Source: Gammaproteobacteria bacterium
Lineage (GTDB): Bacteria; Pseudomonadota; Gammaproteobacteria; SZUA-152
Direction of reading: 5' to 3'
Assembly: GCA_013152545.1 (NCBI GenBank)
Contig: JAADGF010000101.1
Span: 1 to 60,954 of the forward strand
DNA length: 60,954 nt
Of this stretch, positions 38,390 through 47,467 are shown piece by piece (positions within the stretch are counted from its first letter, which is position 1; each line of letters starts with the position of its first letter). A program made the translations under genes and the position numbers. The notes below the pieces were generated by a model that worked only from the letters and a program-made list of their open reading frames with translations, searched no databases and had not been told where the DNA came from.

Positions 38390-39913
38390 TTAGCGTAAAA
38401 ATAATTGATAAGCAGGGTTATCGGTTTCTTCGTCGTAGTGATACCCCAGATTGTTTAAAAAACCTTGAAAAGCTGTTTCATCTCCAGTAGGGGTTTGGAT
38501 GCCAACCAATACTCGGCCATAGGCAGAGCCGTGGTTTCGGTAATGGAATAAACTGATATTCCAGCGTTCGCCGATATGGTTAAGAAAGCGTAGCAGTGCG
38601 CCGGGACGTTCGGGGAATTGGAAACGAAATAGTCGCTCGTTGTCCACTAAACTGGTGCGGCCACCCACCATATATCGAATGTGTGTTTTAGCCATCTCGT
38701 TGTTCGTCATGTCCACTACGGAGTAGTTGTGTTGTTTTAGTGTGCTGAATAATAAATCTTTTTCTTTTTGCCCATCGTACAATTGTACGCCGACGAAGAC
38801 GTGTGCTTCATTGGCATTTGAGTAGCGATAATTAAATTCTGTGATGCCTTTTGTGCTAATTAAATCGCAAAATTGACGGAAACTGCCTGGTTTTTCAGGG
38901 ATTGTCGCGCATAATAGTGCTTCTCGGTGTTCGCCCAATTCTGCCCGTTCAGCGACGTGCCGGAGTCGGTCAAAGTTGATATTGGCGCCACTTACGATAG
39001 CGACAAAATCTTGTCCCGTTATTGCTTTGTTTGCGGTATATTTTTTTGCACCTGCGACAGCCAAAGCGCCAGCGGGTTCGGCGATGACGCGTGTGGCATC
39101 AAAGATGTCTTTAATGGCAGCGCAGATTTCATCGGTGTTGACAATGATAACATCGTCAATATGGTGTTCCAGGATCCTAAAGGGTTCCTTACCGATCTGG
39201 CGTACGGCAACACCGTCGGCAAAAATGCCCACCTGGTCGAGAATGACTCGCTTGTGGACTTGCATGGCTTCAAACAAACATGGCGATTCATCGGGTTCCA
39301 CTGCGATTATTTTTATTTCTGGTCGGGTCTGTTTAATAAAAGCGGTAATACCCGCAGCCAGTCCACCGCCGCCGACCGGAACAAATACTGCGTCAATAGG
39401 GCCGGTACGTTGTTTTAATATTTCCAGGCCTACGGTGCCTTGACCGGCAATTACGTCGGGGTCGTCATAGGGGGGAATAAATGACAGCTTGCGTTCAGCA
39501 ACCAGTGTCATTGCATGCTCATAGGCATCATCATAAGTGTTGCCATACAATACCACCTCGGCATTCCAGCTAAGCACAGCATCAACCTTAATTTTGGGGG
39601 TGGTTTTTGGCATCACGATGAGTGCTGGTATGCCGATGCGGTTAGCGGCCAGAGCAACGCCTTGCGCATGGTTACCCGCAGAGGCGGTGATAACGCCTAA
39701 TTGTTGCTCCTTACGGCTCAATGCTGTCATCTTGTTGTAAGCGCCCCGTAGTTTAAAGGAAAAAACAGGTTGCAAATCCTCCCGTTTCAAAAAAATACGG
39801 TTTTGCAGGCGTGCCGATAAATTCGGTGCGATTTCCAGTGGTGTCTCTCTTGCTACTGCGTAGACGCGGGAGTTTAAGATTTTTTTGGCGTATTGTTCCA
39901 ATAGAGCGGGCAT
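38390..39913 (-). CDS. ilvA: Threonine ammonia-lyase, biosynthetic
   Basis: IlvA deaminates threonine to 2-oxobutanoate, the entry to isoleucine synthesis, in the cytoplasm. The 507-residue length and two C-terminal ACT-like domains (about 325-507, containing the ERPGALLRFLNHIGE repeat unit) mark the allosteric, biosynthetic form, inhibited by isoleucine. The PLP lysine is Lys54 in FSFKLRGAYNKM, and GGGGLAAG is the phosphate-binding loop. It is transcribed divergently from rpiA, as in Pseudomonas. Confidence 0.96.
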   Translation of the reverse strand: MPALLEQYAKKILNSRVYAVARETPLEIAPNLSARLQNRIFLKREDLQPVFSFKLRGAYNKMTALSRKEQQLGVITASAGNHAQGVALAANRIGIPALIVMPKTTPKIKVDAVLSWNAEVVLYGNTYDDAYEHAMTLVAERKLSFIPPYDDPDVIAGQGTVGLEILKQRTGPIDAVFVPVGGGGLAAGITAFIKQTRPEIKIIAVEPDESPCLFEAMQVHKRVILDQVGIFADGVAVRQIGKEPFRILEHHIDDVIIVNTDEICAAIKDIFDATRVIAEPAGALAVAGAKKYTANKAITGQDFVAIVSGANINFDRLRHVAERAELGEHREALLCATIPEKPGSFRQFCDLISTKGITEFNYRYSNANEAHVFVGVQLYDGQKEKDLLFSTLKQHNYSVVDMTNNEMAKTHIRYMVGGRTSLVDNERLFRFQFPERPGALLRFLNHIGERWNISLFHYRNHGSAYGRVLVGIQTPTGDETAFQGFLNNLGYHYDEETDNPAYQLFLR

Positions 39914-40103
39914 GGTTTTAATCCAGATTTCAACTGAGGGTGATGTTTTTATAGCGATATAAGTGTAACTTATTGTTATTTAAGTAAATATTAAATGGCT
40001 TGGCAGGTGTTGCAACGCTGTGCTTCATCATTGATTTTCACATCAAAACTCAAGGATAATGGCAAACCGGTAAGTTACACAAATTTGATGGGGAATGCAC
40101 TAT

Positions 40104-40760
40104 ATGACGCAGGATGAAATGAAAAAAGCCGTTGCTGTCGCGGCAATTGATTATGTAGAAGCAGGTATGGTGATTGGTATTGGGACGGGTAGCACAGCAA
40201 ACTATTTTATTGACGAATTAGCTAAAATTAAACATAAAATTGAATTCGCAGTGGCCAGTTCTGTTGCCAGTGCCGAGCGTTTAAAAAGCCACGGTATCCA
40301 GGTGGAAGACCTTAATGCGGTCAACGAAATATCGCTGTACGTTGATGGTGCTGACGAAGCCACTAAATACCTGCATTTAGTTAAGGGCGGTGGTGGTGCG
40401 TTAACGCGGGAAAAAATTGTTGCTGCTGTGTCGAAAAAATTTCTGTGTATTGCTGATGGGTCAAAATTAGTGGATATATTGGGTAAATTTCCATTGCCCA
40501 TCGAAGTGATTCCAATGGCGCGCAGTTATGTTGCTCGTGAACTAGTAAAGCTGGGAGGGCAGCCAGTATATCGTGACGGTTTTATTACTGATAACGGTAA
40601 CCAGATTTTGGATGTGTTTAATTTGGAAATTATAAATCCAGTGGAAATGGAGGGCACGCTAAACAGCATTGTTGGCGTGGTAACTAACGGGTTGTTTGCA
40701 AAACGTCCTGCGGATGTCTTGTTGCTTGGCTCTGAAAGTGGGGTGGCTACGCTCTCCTAA
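40104..40760 (+). CDS. rpiA: Ribose-5-phosphate isomerase A
   Basis: RpiA interconverts ribose-5-phosphate and ribulose-5-phosphate in the pentose-phosphate pathway. The start is ATG 40104 ([11 protein letters not shown]), ten bases after GGGG, giving 218 residues, close to E. coli RpiA (219); ATG 40095 would add three. Motifs [23 protein letters not shown] and [11 protein letters not shown] are intact. The 190-bp gap to ilvA is a divergent promoter region. Confidence 0.96.
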   Translation: MTQDEMKKAVAVAAIDYVEAGMVIGIGTGSTANYFIDELAKIKHKIEFAVASSVASAERLKSHGIQVEDLNAVNEISLYVDGADEATKYLHLVKGGGGALTREKIVAAVSKKFLCIADGSKLVDILGKFPLPIEVIPMARSYVARELVKLGGQPVYRDGFITDNGNQILDVFNLEIINPVEMEGTLNSIVGVVTNGLFAKRPADVLLLGSESGVATLS

Positions 40761-40977
40761 GACGGTGCTTTTATAACGAGCACCAAACACTGGGCGATGA
40801 ATATGCTTTAGATCGTTATCGGTATTGTGCTTGTGTTGCCATCGTTCTTCCAAAAAACCGGATTAGGGCGTTTGCCGGGAGATGCAGTGTGATTTCCAGG
40901 TGGTGTGGTTGCTAAAGAAATAACATCACATAACGTATTATGTGGTGGGCCTAAAAGGATCGCGTATACAAACGATG

Positions 40978-41760
40978 GCACGAAACCGGTTTTTTCGAAA
41001 ATTACGAATCATGTTTTTATTGTTTGTGTTGTTTGTTGTGGCGGTGGATGCCTGGCTGACTAAGCAACGGACGACAGACTGGGATAGTCCATTACGCATT
41101 GTGGTATACCCCATCAATGCAGATAGCACAGAGATTTCGCGGCAGTATGTTAGTAATTTAACTGTGCATACGTTTGTGCCGGTTGAGCGTTATTTTAGCG
41201 AGGAAGCCGCAGAGTATGGGGTGTCGTTAAAAGACCCTGTGACGATCAAGCTCGGTCCTGTTATCTCCAATATTCCACCCAAGCCGCCTGACGACCGTAA
41301 TATCATAAAAGTGATGTGGTGGAGCTTGAAGTTAAGGTGGTGGGTGTTTCGTGTGGATGACTACGATGGGCCTCCTGTCAATGTGCGTATGTTTCTGCTC
41401 TATCATGACCCAGGGAGCACCCAGCGGTTGGCGCATTCTCTTGGGCTGGAGAAGGGCTTGATCGGGGTGGTTAATGCCTTTGCAGATGATCAATACGCGG
41501 CTCAGAATAATGTTGTCATTGCCCATGAGTTTCTACATACACTTGGTGCCACTGATAAGTACGATTTAAAAACGGGGCAACCGTTATATCCTGCCGGTTT
41601 TGTTGATGTCGAAAAAAAACCATTATACCCTCAGGAATTTGCAGAAATCATGGCTGGGGTTATTCCGGTTTCGCCAACGCAGTCGAAAATGCCTGAAAAA
41701 TTGATTGACACCCTAATCGGGTATCAATCCGCACTGGAAATTAACTGGGTGAATGAATGA
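40978..41760 (+). CDS. Membrane-anchored putative zinc metalloprotease
   Basis: The protein has a basic start, one membrane helix (about 11-27: IMFLLFVLFVVAVDAWL), and a periplasmic domain of about 230 residues. HEFLHTLGATD (184-194) is an HExxHxxGxxD site, the extended zinc motif of metzincin-like peptidases with Asp as third ligand, as in snapalysin. I chose ATG 40978 (260 residues); a GTG at 40942 would add 12 residues. It follows rpiA by 217 bp. Substrate is unknown. Confidence 0.75.
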   Translation, partial: ARNRFFRKLRIMFLLFVLFVVAVDAWLTKQRTTDWDSPLRIVVYPINADSTEISRQYVSNLTVHTFVPVERYFSEEAAEYGVSLKDPVTIKLGPVISNIPPKPPDDRNIIKVMWWSLKLRWWVFRVDDYDGPPVNVRMFLLYHDPGSTQRLAHSLGLEKGLIGVVNAFADDQYAAQNNVVIAHEFLHTLGATDKYDLKTGQPLYPAGFVDVEKKPLYPQEFAEIMAGVIPVSPTQSKMPEKLIDTLIGYQSALEINWVNE

Positions 41761-42687
41761 AGTGGGTTGTCCTGTGTGAGTTTAACTTGGCTTAGCTGTG
41801 TGCACCAAAAGTAGGCATTGTAGGCGAAGACGGGCTGAAGATGACAGCACCATGGGGGAGGGGAGGTAGAGCCGAGTTTGGAACAAAAGTCGAGATGCAA
41901 AATTGAGAAGTTATTGTGTGCTCGTTCCTTATCACCTAAACCTCAAATGCCATGGGCATATGATCGAAAAAAAGTGCAGAGTTCTGCAATTTAAATGCTT
42001 TTAATAAAACAAACAAATGAATAAATAATTTATCTATCCCCTGCTAATTAAAATCGGTAGTATTAAACTTTAAGGTATGAACCGGGTTACGTTGATAATT
42101 TTTAGGGCATTGCGGAATAAAATAATTCATTGTCTTTATTAAGTTGCCTAATTAGCTAGAGCACATTTTTTTACCACAATTGATGCTGTTGTATCCAAAG
42201 GGCTAGGCATAAATCGTTGTAACTAGTTTAATACACTGCATTTAGGTTGTAGTGTTTTCCCTTGAAAATGCAGTTTTCGCCATGGGGTGCTTTTAATAGG
42301 GGTCTGTTAATATTTCGTTTTCATCACTGTTGCGCCTGAAAAAACGCCAGTCAAGGCGCGAAGAAAGAGCGGTTTGGTGATTTCTAAATGTAGGGTATAA
42401 ACAACGGTGCCGGCAGTGAGAAAATGAAGCCTCAACAGATCCGGCCCCAATGAAATTGTATTTATTGCGCTTTGGTGTTCACGATTTAAGAATATACGAC
42501 CCATCATAACGGTCCAACGGATAATTTTAGGGCTAAAGTTGTCAACAATAAGGGGTTGTCAATAAATAATAGGGCTTACGTTATTATTTCTTCGCGCAGT
42601 AATCATAAACTCAGGTATCCTGAGTACAGTAAATCAAAGCAGGTTTAAGGATGATTCTCTAAGAGAATTTTAAAAGGTGCTGAGAGC
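41761..42687. other. Intergenic region upstream of the kinase gene
   Basis: This 927-bp AT-rich stretch has no convincing gene. It contains a solo copy of motif C at 41934-41961 (ACCTAAACCTCAAATGCC, then ATGGGCATAT). The right end, before GTG 42688, should carry the kinase promoter. I saw no further repeat or structured RNA. Confidence 0.45.
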
Positions 42688-45411
42688 GTGAGAGGCGACG
42701 GTTTTCGTGACATATTGCCAGCAGGTTATACTTTACATTGGTATGAACTAGAGGATGTGCTTGGGCGTGGTGGTTACGGTATTACTTATTTAGCGCTTGA
42801 TCGTAACCTGCATCGTAAAGTGGCGATAAAAGAATACTTGCCGGTGGATTTTGCCTGCCGCGAGTCGAATGACACAGTGCACCCACTGACAGGTAACCAC
42901 CAAGAACTTTATGACTGGGGGTTGGAGCGTTTTCTAGTCGAGGCGCGAACATTAGCTAAATTTAATCATACCAGTATTATTCGCGTATTAAGCGTCTTTG
43001 AGCAAAACAATACTGCGTACATGGTGATGGAGTATGAAGAGGGCAGCGATTTATCCGTTGTTTATAAGGGAAAAATAGCCAGCACTGAAGTCGAATTGTT
43101 GCCAGTTTTTATTCCCATATTAGAAGGTCTGTCATTGGTGCACGATGAAGGGTTTATTCATCGGGATATTAAACCGTCTAATATCTATGTGCGCTGTGAT
43201 GGTTCGGCAGTACTGCTCGATTTTGGTTCGGCACGCCAAACACTTGGAAGTCGGACTCGAGCGCTGACGAGCTTGGTCACGTCAGGTTATGCTCCCTTTG
43301 AGCAGTACAATGAATCGGAGGAAGAACAGGGTGCATGGACCGACATTTACAGCTTAGGCTCTACCCTCTATTTTTGTATCACTGGTGATAAGCCAGCTGA
43401 CGCGTTGAAGCGCGGTTCCAGTCTAATTAAACAGGGGTATGATATTTATAAACCGGTGAGTGAACTAGCACCACCGGGATTTTCCAGGCATTTTCTTATG
43501 GCAATTGACCACGCCTTAATGTTTCATGCTGAGGCGCGACCGCAAACAGCTCTGCAATGGGCAGATATGTTGTCAGGAAATGTTGATATAGCGGCGTTGC
43601 CGGTAGCACTATTTACTGCTCCGAATGCGGTGGCGGCATCGTTTGGTGATGAAATAGCAAACCAAGGAAGAGCGCTGGGGGAAGCAACACCGAACCAAGA
43701 TAATAACATACAAAGCGGATTATCTGCGGGTGATCAGGAGCTAGGGAGCACGCAAGATTCACAACCGGAACAAGATGACAGTACGCGTGTACAGTTGCAT
43801 AAGCCGCCGGGGCCACAAGCCGTGGTGAGCTTGGACGATACCGCCCAACGTCAGTCGCAGGATAAAACGGCTGCATCACCGCAGCGAAACGATAAACCGT
43901 GGTCTTGGTTAGTGGGTAATTTTGTCGATATTCTTGGTGTTACTTTCAATGCGCTAGTCACCAAAAATAAAAAGGTGCTTGTTGCGGGGTTATTGGGGCT
44001 ACCGTTGTTGGGCGTTATTATCACTGTATTTTATTCCACCGATAGTGTTCCGGTGCCGCCTGCTGAAAACACTAAAAATGTCAATGGCGATAATGTTCAG
44101 GAACAGCAATGGATTCCGGTGGAGGAACACTCTCCTGAAGAACTTATTGCAATGGCAGAGCAAGCACTCATTGTTGATTTGCTAACGCAGGCAGAGTTGC
44201 ATGTAGCAGAGCGCAGATATCTTGAACCCGCAGAAAATAATGCGATTTTCCAATACAATAAAATATTAGCACTGGACCCTGATCACGCAGCAGCTAAGGA
44301 GGGGGTGTTGCAGATTGTTGAGCATTACGCCAACCTGGTGGAGGATAACATAGCGGCCGGACAGTGGCAGCAGGCGCAGTTATATTTTACTGGTTTGAAA
44401 TCAATCGCCGTTAATGCTGAAGTAGTCGAAAAACTACAGACCCGTTTTGAGCAACGCAGGGAGTTAATGTCTAAGCTTAAGCGGCATTTAGCGCTGGCTG
44501 ATCGTTATATGAGCGAAAGCAAATTAACTCAGCCAACGTCAAAAAATGCATTTGCATTGTATCGCGAGGTGCTTAAGCTTGACCCTGGTAATGCGCAGGC
44601 GCAGTTGGGGTTGGAAAAAATCGTACAAATATTGTCGGTTATTTTGAAGAAACAACTGAAAGCAAAACAAATTTCACGAGCGGAGGTAACTTTTGAAAAA
44701 ATAGCGAAAATTAACGCAGACGCGCCAATCTTAGGTGAAGTGGAATCGCAGCTAAGTAAAATTGCCGCCAAACGAAAAAAAATAGCGAATTTATTGCGTT
44801 CTGCGGAGCGTGATTTTATCAGCGGAAAATTGATAAAACCGAAAGGCAATAATGCCTTGGCCAAGTATCGAAACGTGTTAAAGCTTAGTCCTAAAAACAG
44901 GCGAGCGAGAGCAGGAGTAGGGCGAGTCTATGACTACTACGTTTCATTGTTTAATCAGCACCTAGACAGGCGAGAGCTTCAAAAAGCAGATAAAATCATT
45001 CAAACACTATTAATCATTGGGTATGGAAAAAAAGCAACGGCGAAACTAAGCGCGAAAATTAAAGCAGAAAAATTAGTTATTAAAAATGAGCCAAAAATTA
45101 TCAATGATTTACTAACAGAATTAAAAACGGGATTAGAAAAACGCGATATCAAAAAAATCGAAAGCATTAGTTATTTCGATAAAAATGAAAAAAAATTTAT
45201 TAACGAGCTATTTGAAAAATATGCTGAATTTACCGTAAAAGTTTTAAAAAACAGCCACAATACTGAACTACATCAAGTCAATGTTCGCATTGAATTCGAG
45301 AATTTGGTGGATCATTGGGATGACAAGATAGAGAAAAGTGATTGGATCAGTGTTGATGTTCAAGTGATTAAAAATAAAAATAAACAAAAACAGTGGCGTG
45401 TTTATTGGTAG
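42688..45411 (+). CDS. Hanks-type serine/threonine protein kinase with membrane helix and repeated C-terminus
   Basis: The 907-residue protein starts at GTG 42688, nine bases after AAGGTG. Residues about 17-295 are a eukaryotic-like kinase: GRGGYG (26-31), Lys48 in VAIKEYLP, HRDIKPSN with Asp160, and DFGSAR with Asp178. The APE-equivalent is weak (SGYAPFEQ). A Gln/Asp-rich linker precedes a membrane helix (about 428-450). The periplasmic part has three tandem repeats of about 100 residues starting near 501, 601 and 704, each with a conserved hydrophilic helix and a TPR-like LALDPDHAAA-type turn. The last 120 residues are AT-rich and Lys-rich. Ligand and targets are unknown. Confidence 0.88.
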   Translation: MRGDGFRDILPAGYTLHWYELEDVLGRGGYGITYLALDRNLHRKVAIKEYLPVDFACRESNDTVHPLTGNHQELYDWGLERFLVEARTLAKFNHTSIIRVLSVFEQNNTAYMVMEYEEGSDLSVVYKGKIASTEVELLPVFIPILEGLSLVHDEGFIHRDIKPSNIYVRCDGSAVLLDFGSARQTLGSRTRALTSLVTSGYAPFEQYNESEEEQGAWTDIYSLGSTLYFCITGDKPADALKRGSSLIKQGYDIYKPVSELAPPGFSRHFLMAIDHALMFHAEARPQTALQWADMLSGNVDIAALPVALFTAPNAVAASFGDEIANQGRALGEATPNQDNNIQSGLSAGDQELGSTQDSQPEQDDSTRVQLHKPPGPQAVVSLDDTAQRQSQDKTAASPQRNDKPWSWLVGNFVDILGVTFNALVTKNKKVLVAGLLGLPLLGVIITVFYSTDSVPVPPAENTKNVNGDNVQEQQWIPVEEHSPEELIAMAEQALIVDLLTQAELHVAERRYLEPAENNAIFQYNKILALDPDHAAAKEGVLQIVEHYANLVEDNIAAGQWQQAQLYFTGLKSIAVNAEVVEKLQTRFEQRRELMSKLKRHLALADRYMSESKLTQPTSKNAFALYREVLKLDPGNAQAQLGLEKIVQILSVILKKQLKAKQISRAEVTFEKIAKINADAPILGEVESQLSKIAAKRKKIANLLRSAERDFISGKLIKPKGNNALAKYRNVLKLSPKNRRARAGVGRVYDYYVSLFNQHLDRRELQKADKIIQTLLIIGYGKKATAKLSAKIKAEKLVIKNEPKIINDLLTELKTGLEKRDIKKIESISYFDKNEKKFINELFEKYAEFTVKVLKNSHNTELHQVNVRIEFENLVDHWDDKIEKSDWISVDVQVIKNKNKQKQWRVYW

Positions 45412-45477
45412 TGATATGTGCCCAGGGCTAATTGCTCAGCTTACCGATGATTTTCCCGATTACTACGTTAAATATTA

Positions 45478-45682
45478 AACCTAACACATCAGTTGAATCG
45501 TCGCGAGAGCGACGAGAGTGCTCAAAGATAAAAGACTTTTTGGGGTTTTTTGAACGACAAGATATCACCCATACGGTGAGTTTAGCAAACCCCAAAAAGT
45601 CTTTTAAATAGGTAACCTTTTGCGCAACGCCGAAGGCACAAGGATAGACAAGCAAAATGTTCACGTTATTTCTTTACAGACC
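45478..45682. repeat. Fused copies of elements A and B
   Basis: 45478-45611 matches the left three-quarters of element A (AACCTAACACATCAGTTGAA at the start, AAAGTCTTTTA at the end). It continues directly into 45612-45682, which is the inverse of the first 70 bp of element B, ending TTATTTCTTTACAG. The right end of A and the remaining part of B are missing. This junction shows one element inserted into, or recombined with, the other. It lies just after the kinase gene and before the DUF2799 lipoprotein gene. Confidence 0.75.
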
Positions 45683-45705
45683 GCTTAATACGTGGGATTA
45701 GTCGA

Positions 45706-46548
45706 TTAAGGCTCATCCCATTTTTTTTTCGTTAAGGTTTTTATCTGACGTTTCAGAGCTGTAATGATTTGTTCGGTCTGACTGATTTTTTTCTCAAGCG
45801 TCTTTTGGTCGTTCGAGAGTTTCGCTGTTTCTTTTAACAGCTTTTCATTGGGTGTTTGTGTTGAATTATCGTGATCTAATTTGGCTTGTTTTTTATTAAG
45901 AGCTTTCGCGAGTTTTTTGAGTTTCTTTTTGTTTTTTACTGTTTCACGTTTAGCTGTTTTCAATTTTGTTTTCAGTCCATGAATATTTTTACCATACTGA
46001 TAGGCGGGTAAAAACTCCGCTTCCAATGTGATGGGACACACTCCCATATATTCTTTGCCCTTGAGTCCAAACTGATACCCATTTCGCGATTGACAAAACT
46101 CCTGAATGCCATCCACATACCCCTTCTTATAGGTAGCTGTATCCACGCCAACACCAAACTTGTTGCATGCTTGTTGATAAAACTCAACGCGCGACTCTTT
46201 TTTACCTTTGGCGCCATCCTGGTAACCCGCTACGCGCCAATCGGCATTTAAGCAATCTGTGGCGGTGATGCTGGCGCAACCGTTGATGATTAGTATGACA
46301 ATGGTTGCGACGATTGAGTAAAGTGGTGTCTTAGCAACGTGCAGGCATAATTTTCCTGTTTGGCAGCGGGGTTTTGTCTGTGTTTGTTCGTTCTGGTTGT
46401 GCAAAAGTGAAGACGCCGTAGTTCTATTTTGAACGGCTATGATTAGCGGGCAAGCACCAAAATCAGGTGTATCAGGCGAAGACCGGTTGGAATGTGCAAT
46501 TTGGGTGTTGTTTCGTGCATTTTCCTTAAGGGGGAGTATCCGTTTCAT
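45706..46548 (-). CDS. DUF2799-type lipoprotein with coiled-coil tail
   Basis: The predicted frame has 280 residues, but only the part from about residue 77 looks like a real protein: a lipoprotein signal (IVATIVILIINGCASITATD), then the DUF2799 core (WRVAGYQDGAKGK, FGVGVDTATYKKGY, GYQFGLKGKEYMGVCPI) and a long Lys-rich coiled coil (about 195-280). The first 75 residues before the lipobox are unusual and I see no good internal start, so the N-terminus is uncertain. It is flanked on both sides by element A copies. Confidence 0.7.
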   Translation of the reverse strand: MKRILPLKENARNNTQIAHSNRSSPDTPDFGACPLIIAVQNRTTASSLLHNQNEQTQTKPRCQTGKLCLHVAKTPLYSIVATIVILIINGCASITATDCLNADWRVAGYQDGAKGKKESRVEFYQQACNKFGVGVDTATYKKGYVDGIQEFCQSRNGYQFGLKGKEYMGVCPITLEAEFLPAYQYGKNIHGLKTKLKTAKRETVKNKKKLKKLAKALNKKQAKLDHDNSTQTPNEKLLKETAKLSNDQKTLEKKISQTEQIITALKRQIKTLTKKKWDEP

Positions 46549-46637
46549 CGTGAGCCCATATCTGTGTTTACAGTATTTTGTGAGCTTGAATGTAGCATGA
46601 TAACCACAAAAGGTTAAATTTTGTATGTGCAGCCTTT

Positions 46638-46818
46638 AACCTAACACATCAGTTGAATCGTCGCGAGAGCGACTAGGGTGCTGAAGGTAAAAGACTTTTT
46701 TGGATTTTTTGGACGACAGCGTACGTATCACCCATACGGTGAGTTCAGAAAACCCAAAAAAGTCTTTTAGATTCTGTGCCATAGGCGTTCACAGTAGATT
46801 CAACTGATGTGTTAGGTT
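46638..46818. repeat. Element A, complete reference copy
   Basis: A 181-bp unit with inverted ends AACCTAACACATCAGTTGAATC (left) and the complement on the right, and internal pairs AAAAGACTTTTTT / AAAAAAGTCTTTT. TTTAA occurs directly outside both ends, consistent with a short target duplication. It lies about 65 bp upstream of the Zur operator, in a 418-bp gap between the DUF2799 gene and zur. Confidence 0.85.
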
Positions 46819-46884
46819 TAACTTTAAGGTTAAAAGTATGCTTGTGTATTGGCGGGGGTATGTTATTGAGATGAATTGAACAAT

Positions 46885-46904
46885 ATGTTATAACATAACG
46901 TTTT
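46885..46904 (+). promoter_or_regulatory. Predicted Zur operator
   Basis: ATGTTATAACATAACGTTTT matches the gammaproteobacterial Zur box (ATGTTATANTATAACATTTC) at most positions; its core GTTATAACATAAC (46887-46899) differs from GTTATANTATAAC at one base. It is about 80 bp before the zur start, so zur and znuACB would be repressed together when zinc is sufficient. No -35/-10 could be set with confidence. Confidence 0.75.
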
Positions 46905-46981
46905 TTGTCGCTGCTTTATATTGGCAGCGCTCTATGTGTGTGTGCTAATAATAATTGTAATCGCGAGTGGTGGGTGCCGGT

Positions 46982-47467
46982 ATGAGTGTAGAGTCTGTGT
47001 TGATTCCTTTTAAAAATCAGCAGCATAATCATGAAAGTTGTATCAAGTCAGCACTTGCTGATGCAGAGGCGGCATGTTCTAAAGCTGGTATGCGTTTAAC
47101 CAAAATACGGCGTCAGGTGTTTGAGTTGGTATGGAGTAGCCATGCGCCAGTAAAAGCATATGATATTCTGGCGCAATTGCATCAAGAGAATCCTCGCGCT
47201 GCTCCGCCTACCGTTTATCGCGCCTTGGATTTTTTGTTGAGCGTGGGGCTTGTGCACCGTATTGAATCGCTGAATGCCTATATTGGTTGTGGTGATCCCA
47301 GTCAACCCCATATTGGCCAGTTCTTGATTTGTGAGGCGTGTGGCGCTGTTGCCGAAATGAATGCACAAAAAATTACCCGGCTGTTGCGGAAACAAGCTGA
47401 ACAGTTGGGTTTTAAAACAGTAAATCAATTAGTGGAAATACGAGGTTTATGCCCGCAATGTACATGA
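46982..47467 (+). CDS. zur: Zinc uptake regulator Zur (Fur family)
   Basis: Zur is a zinc-responsive repressor of zinc import genes. I use ATG 46982 (MSVESVLIPF, 161 residues); GTG 46967 is an upstream alternative. The winged helix includes GMRLTKIRRQVFELVWSS and APPTVYRALDFLLSVGLVHR. The structural zinc site is CEAC and CPQC, and the C-terminal domain lacks the extra histidines of Fur. Its stop codon overlaps the znuA start (ATGA), so the four genes form one operon, probably autoregulated through the box at 46885. Confidence 0.93.
   Translation: MSVESVLIPFKNQQHNHESCIKSALADAEAACSKAGMRLTKIRRQVFELVWSSHAPVKAYDILAQLHQENPRAAPPTVYRALDFLLSVGLVHRIESLNAYIGCGDPSQPHIGQFLICEACGAVAEMNAQKITRLLRKQAEQLGFKTVNQLVEIRGLCPQCT

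Noticed and set aside
45428-45664. 78-codon minus-strand frame after the kinase
   Set aside because: It consists of element A and B sequence.
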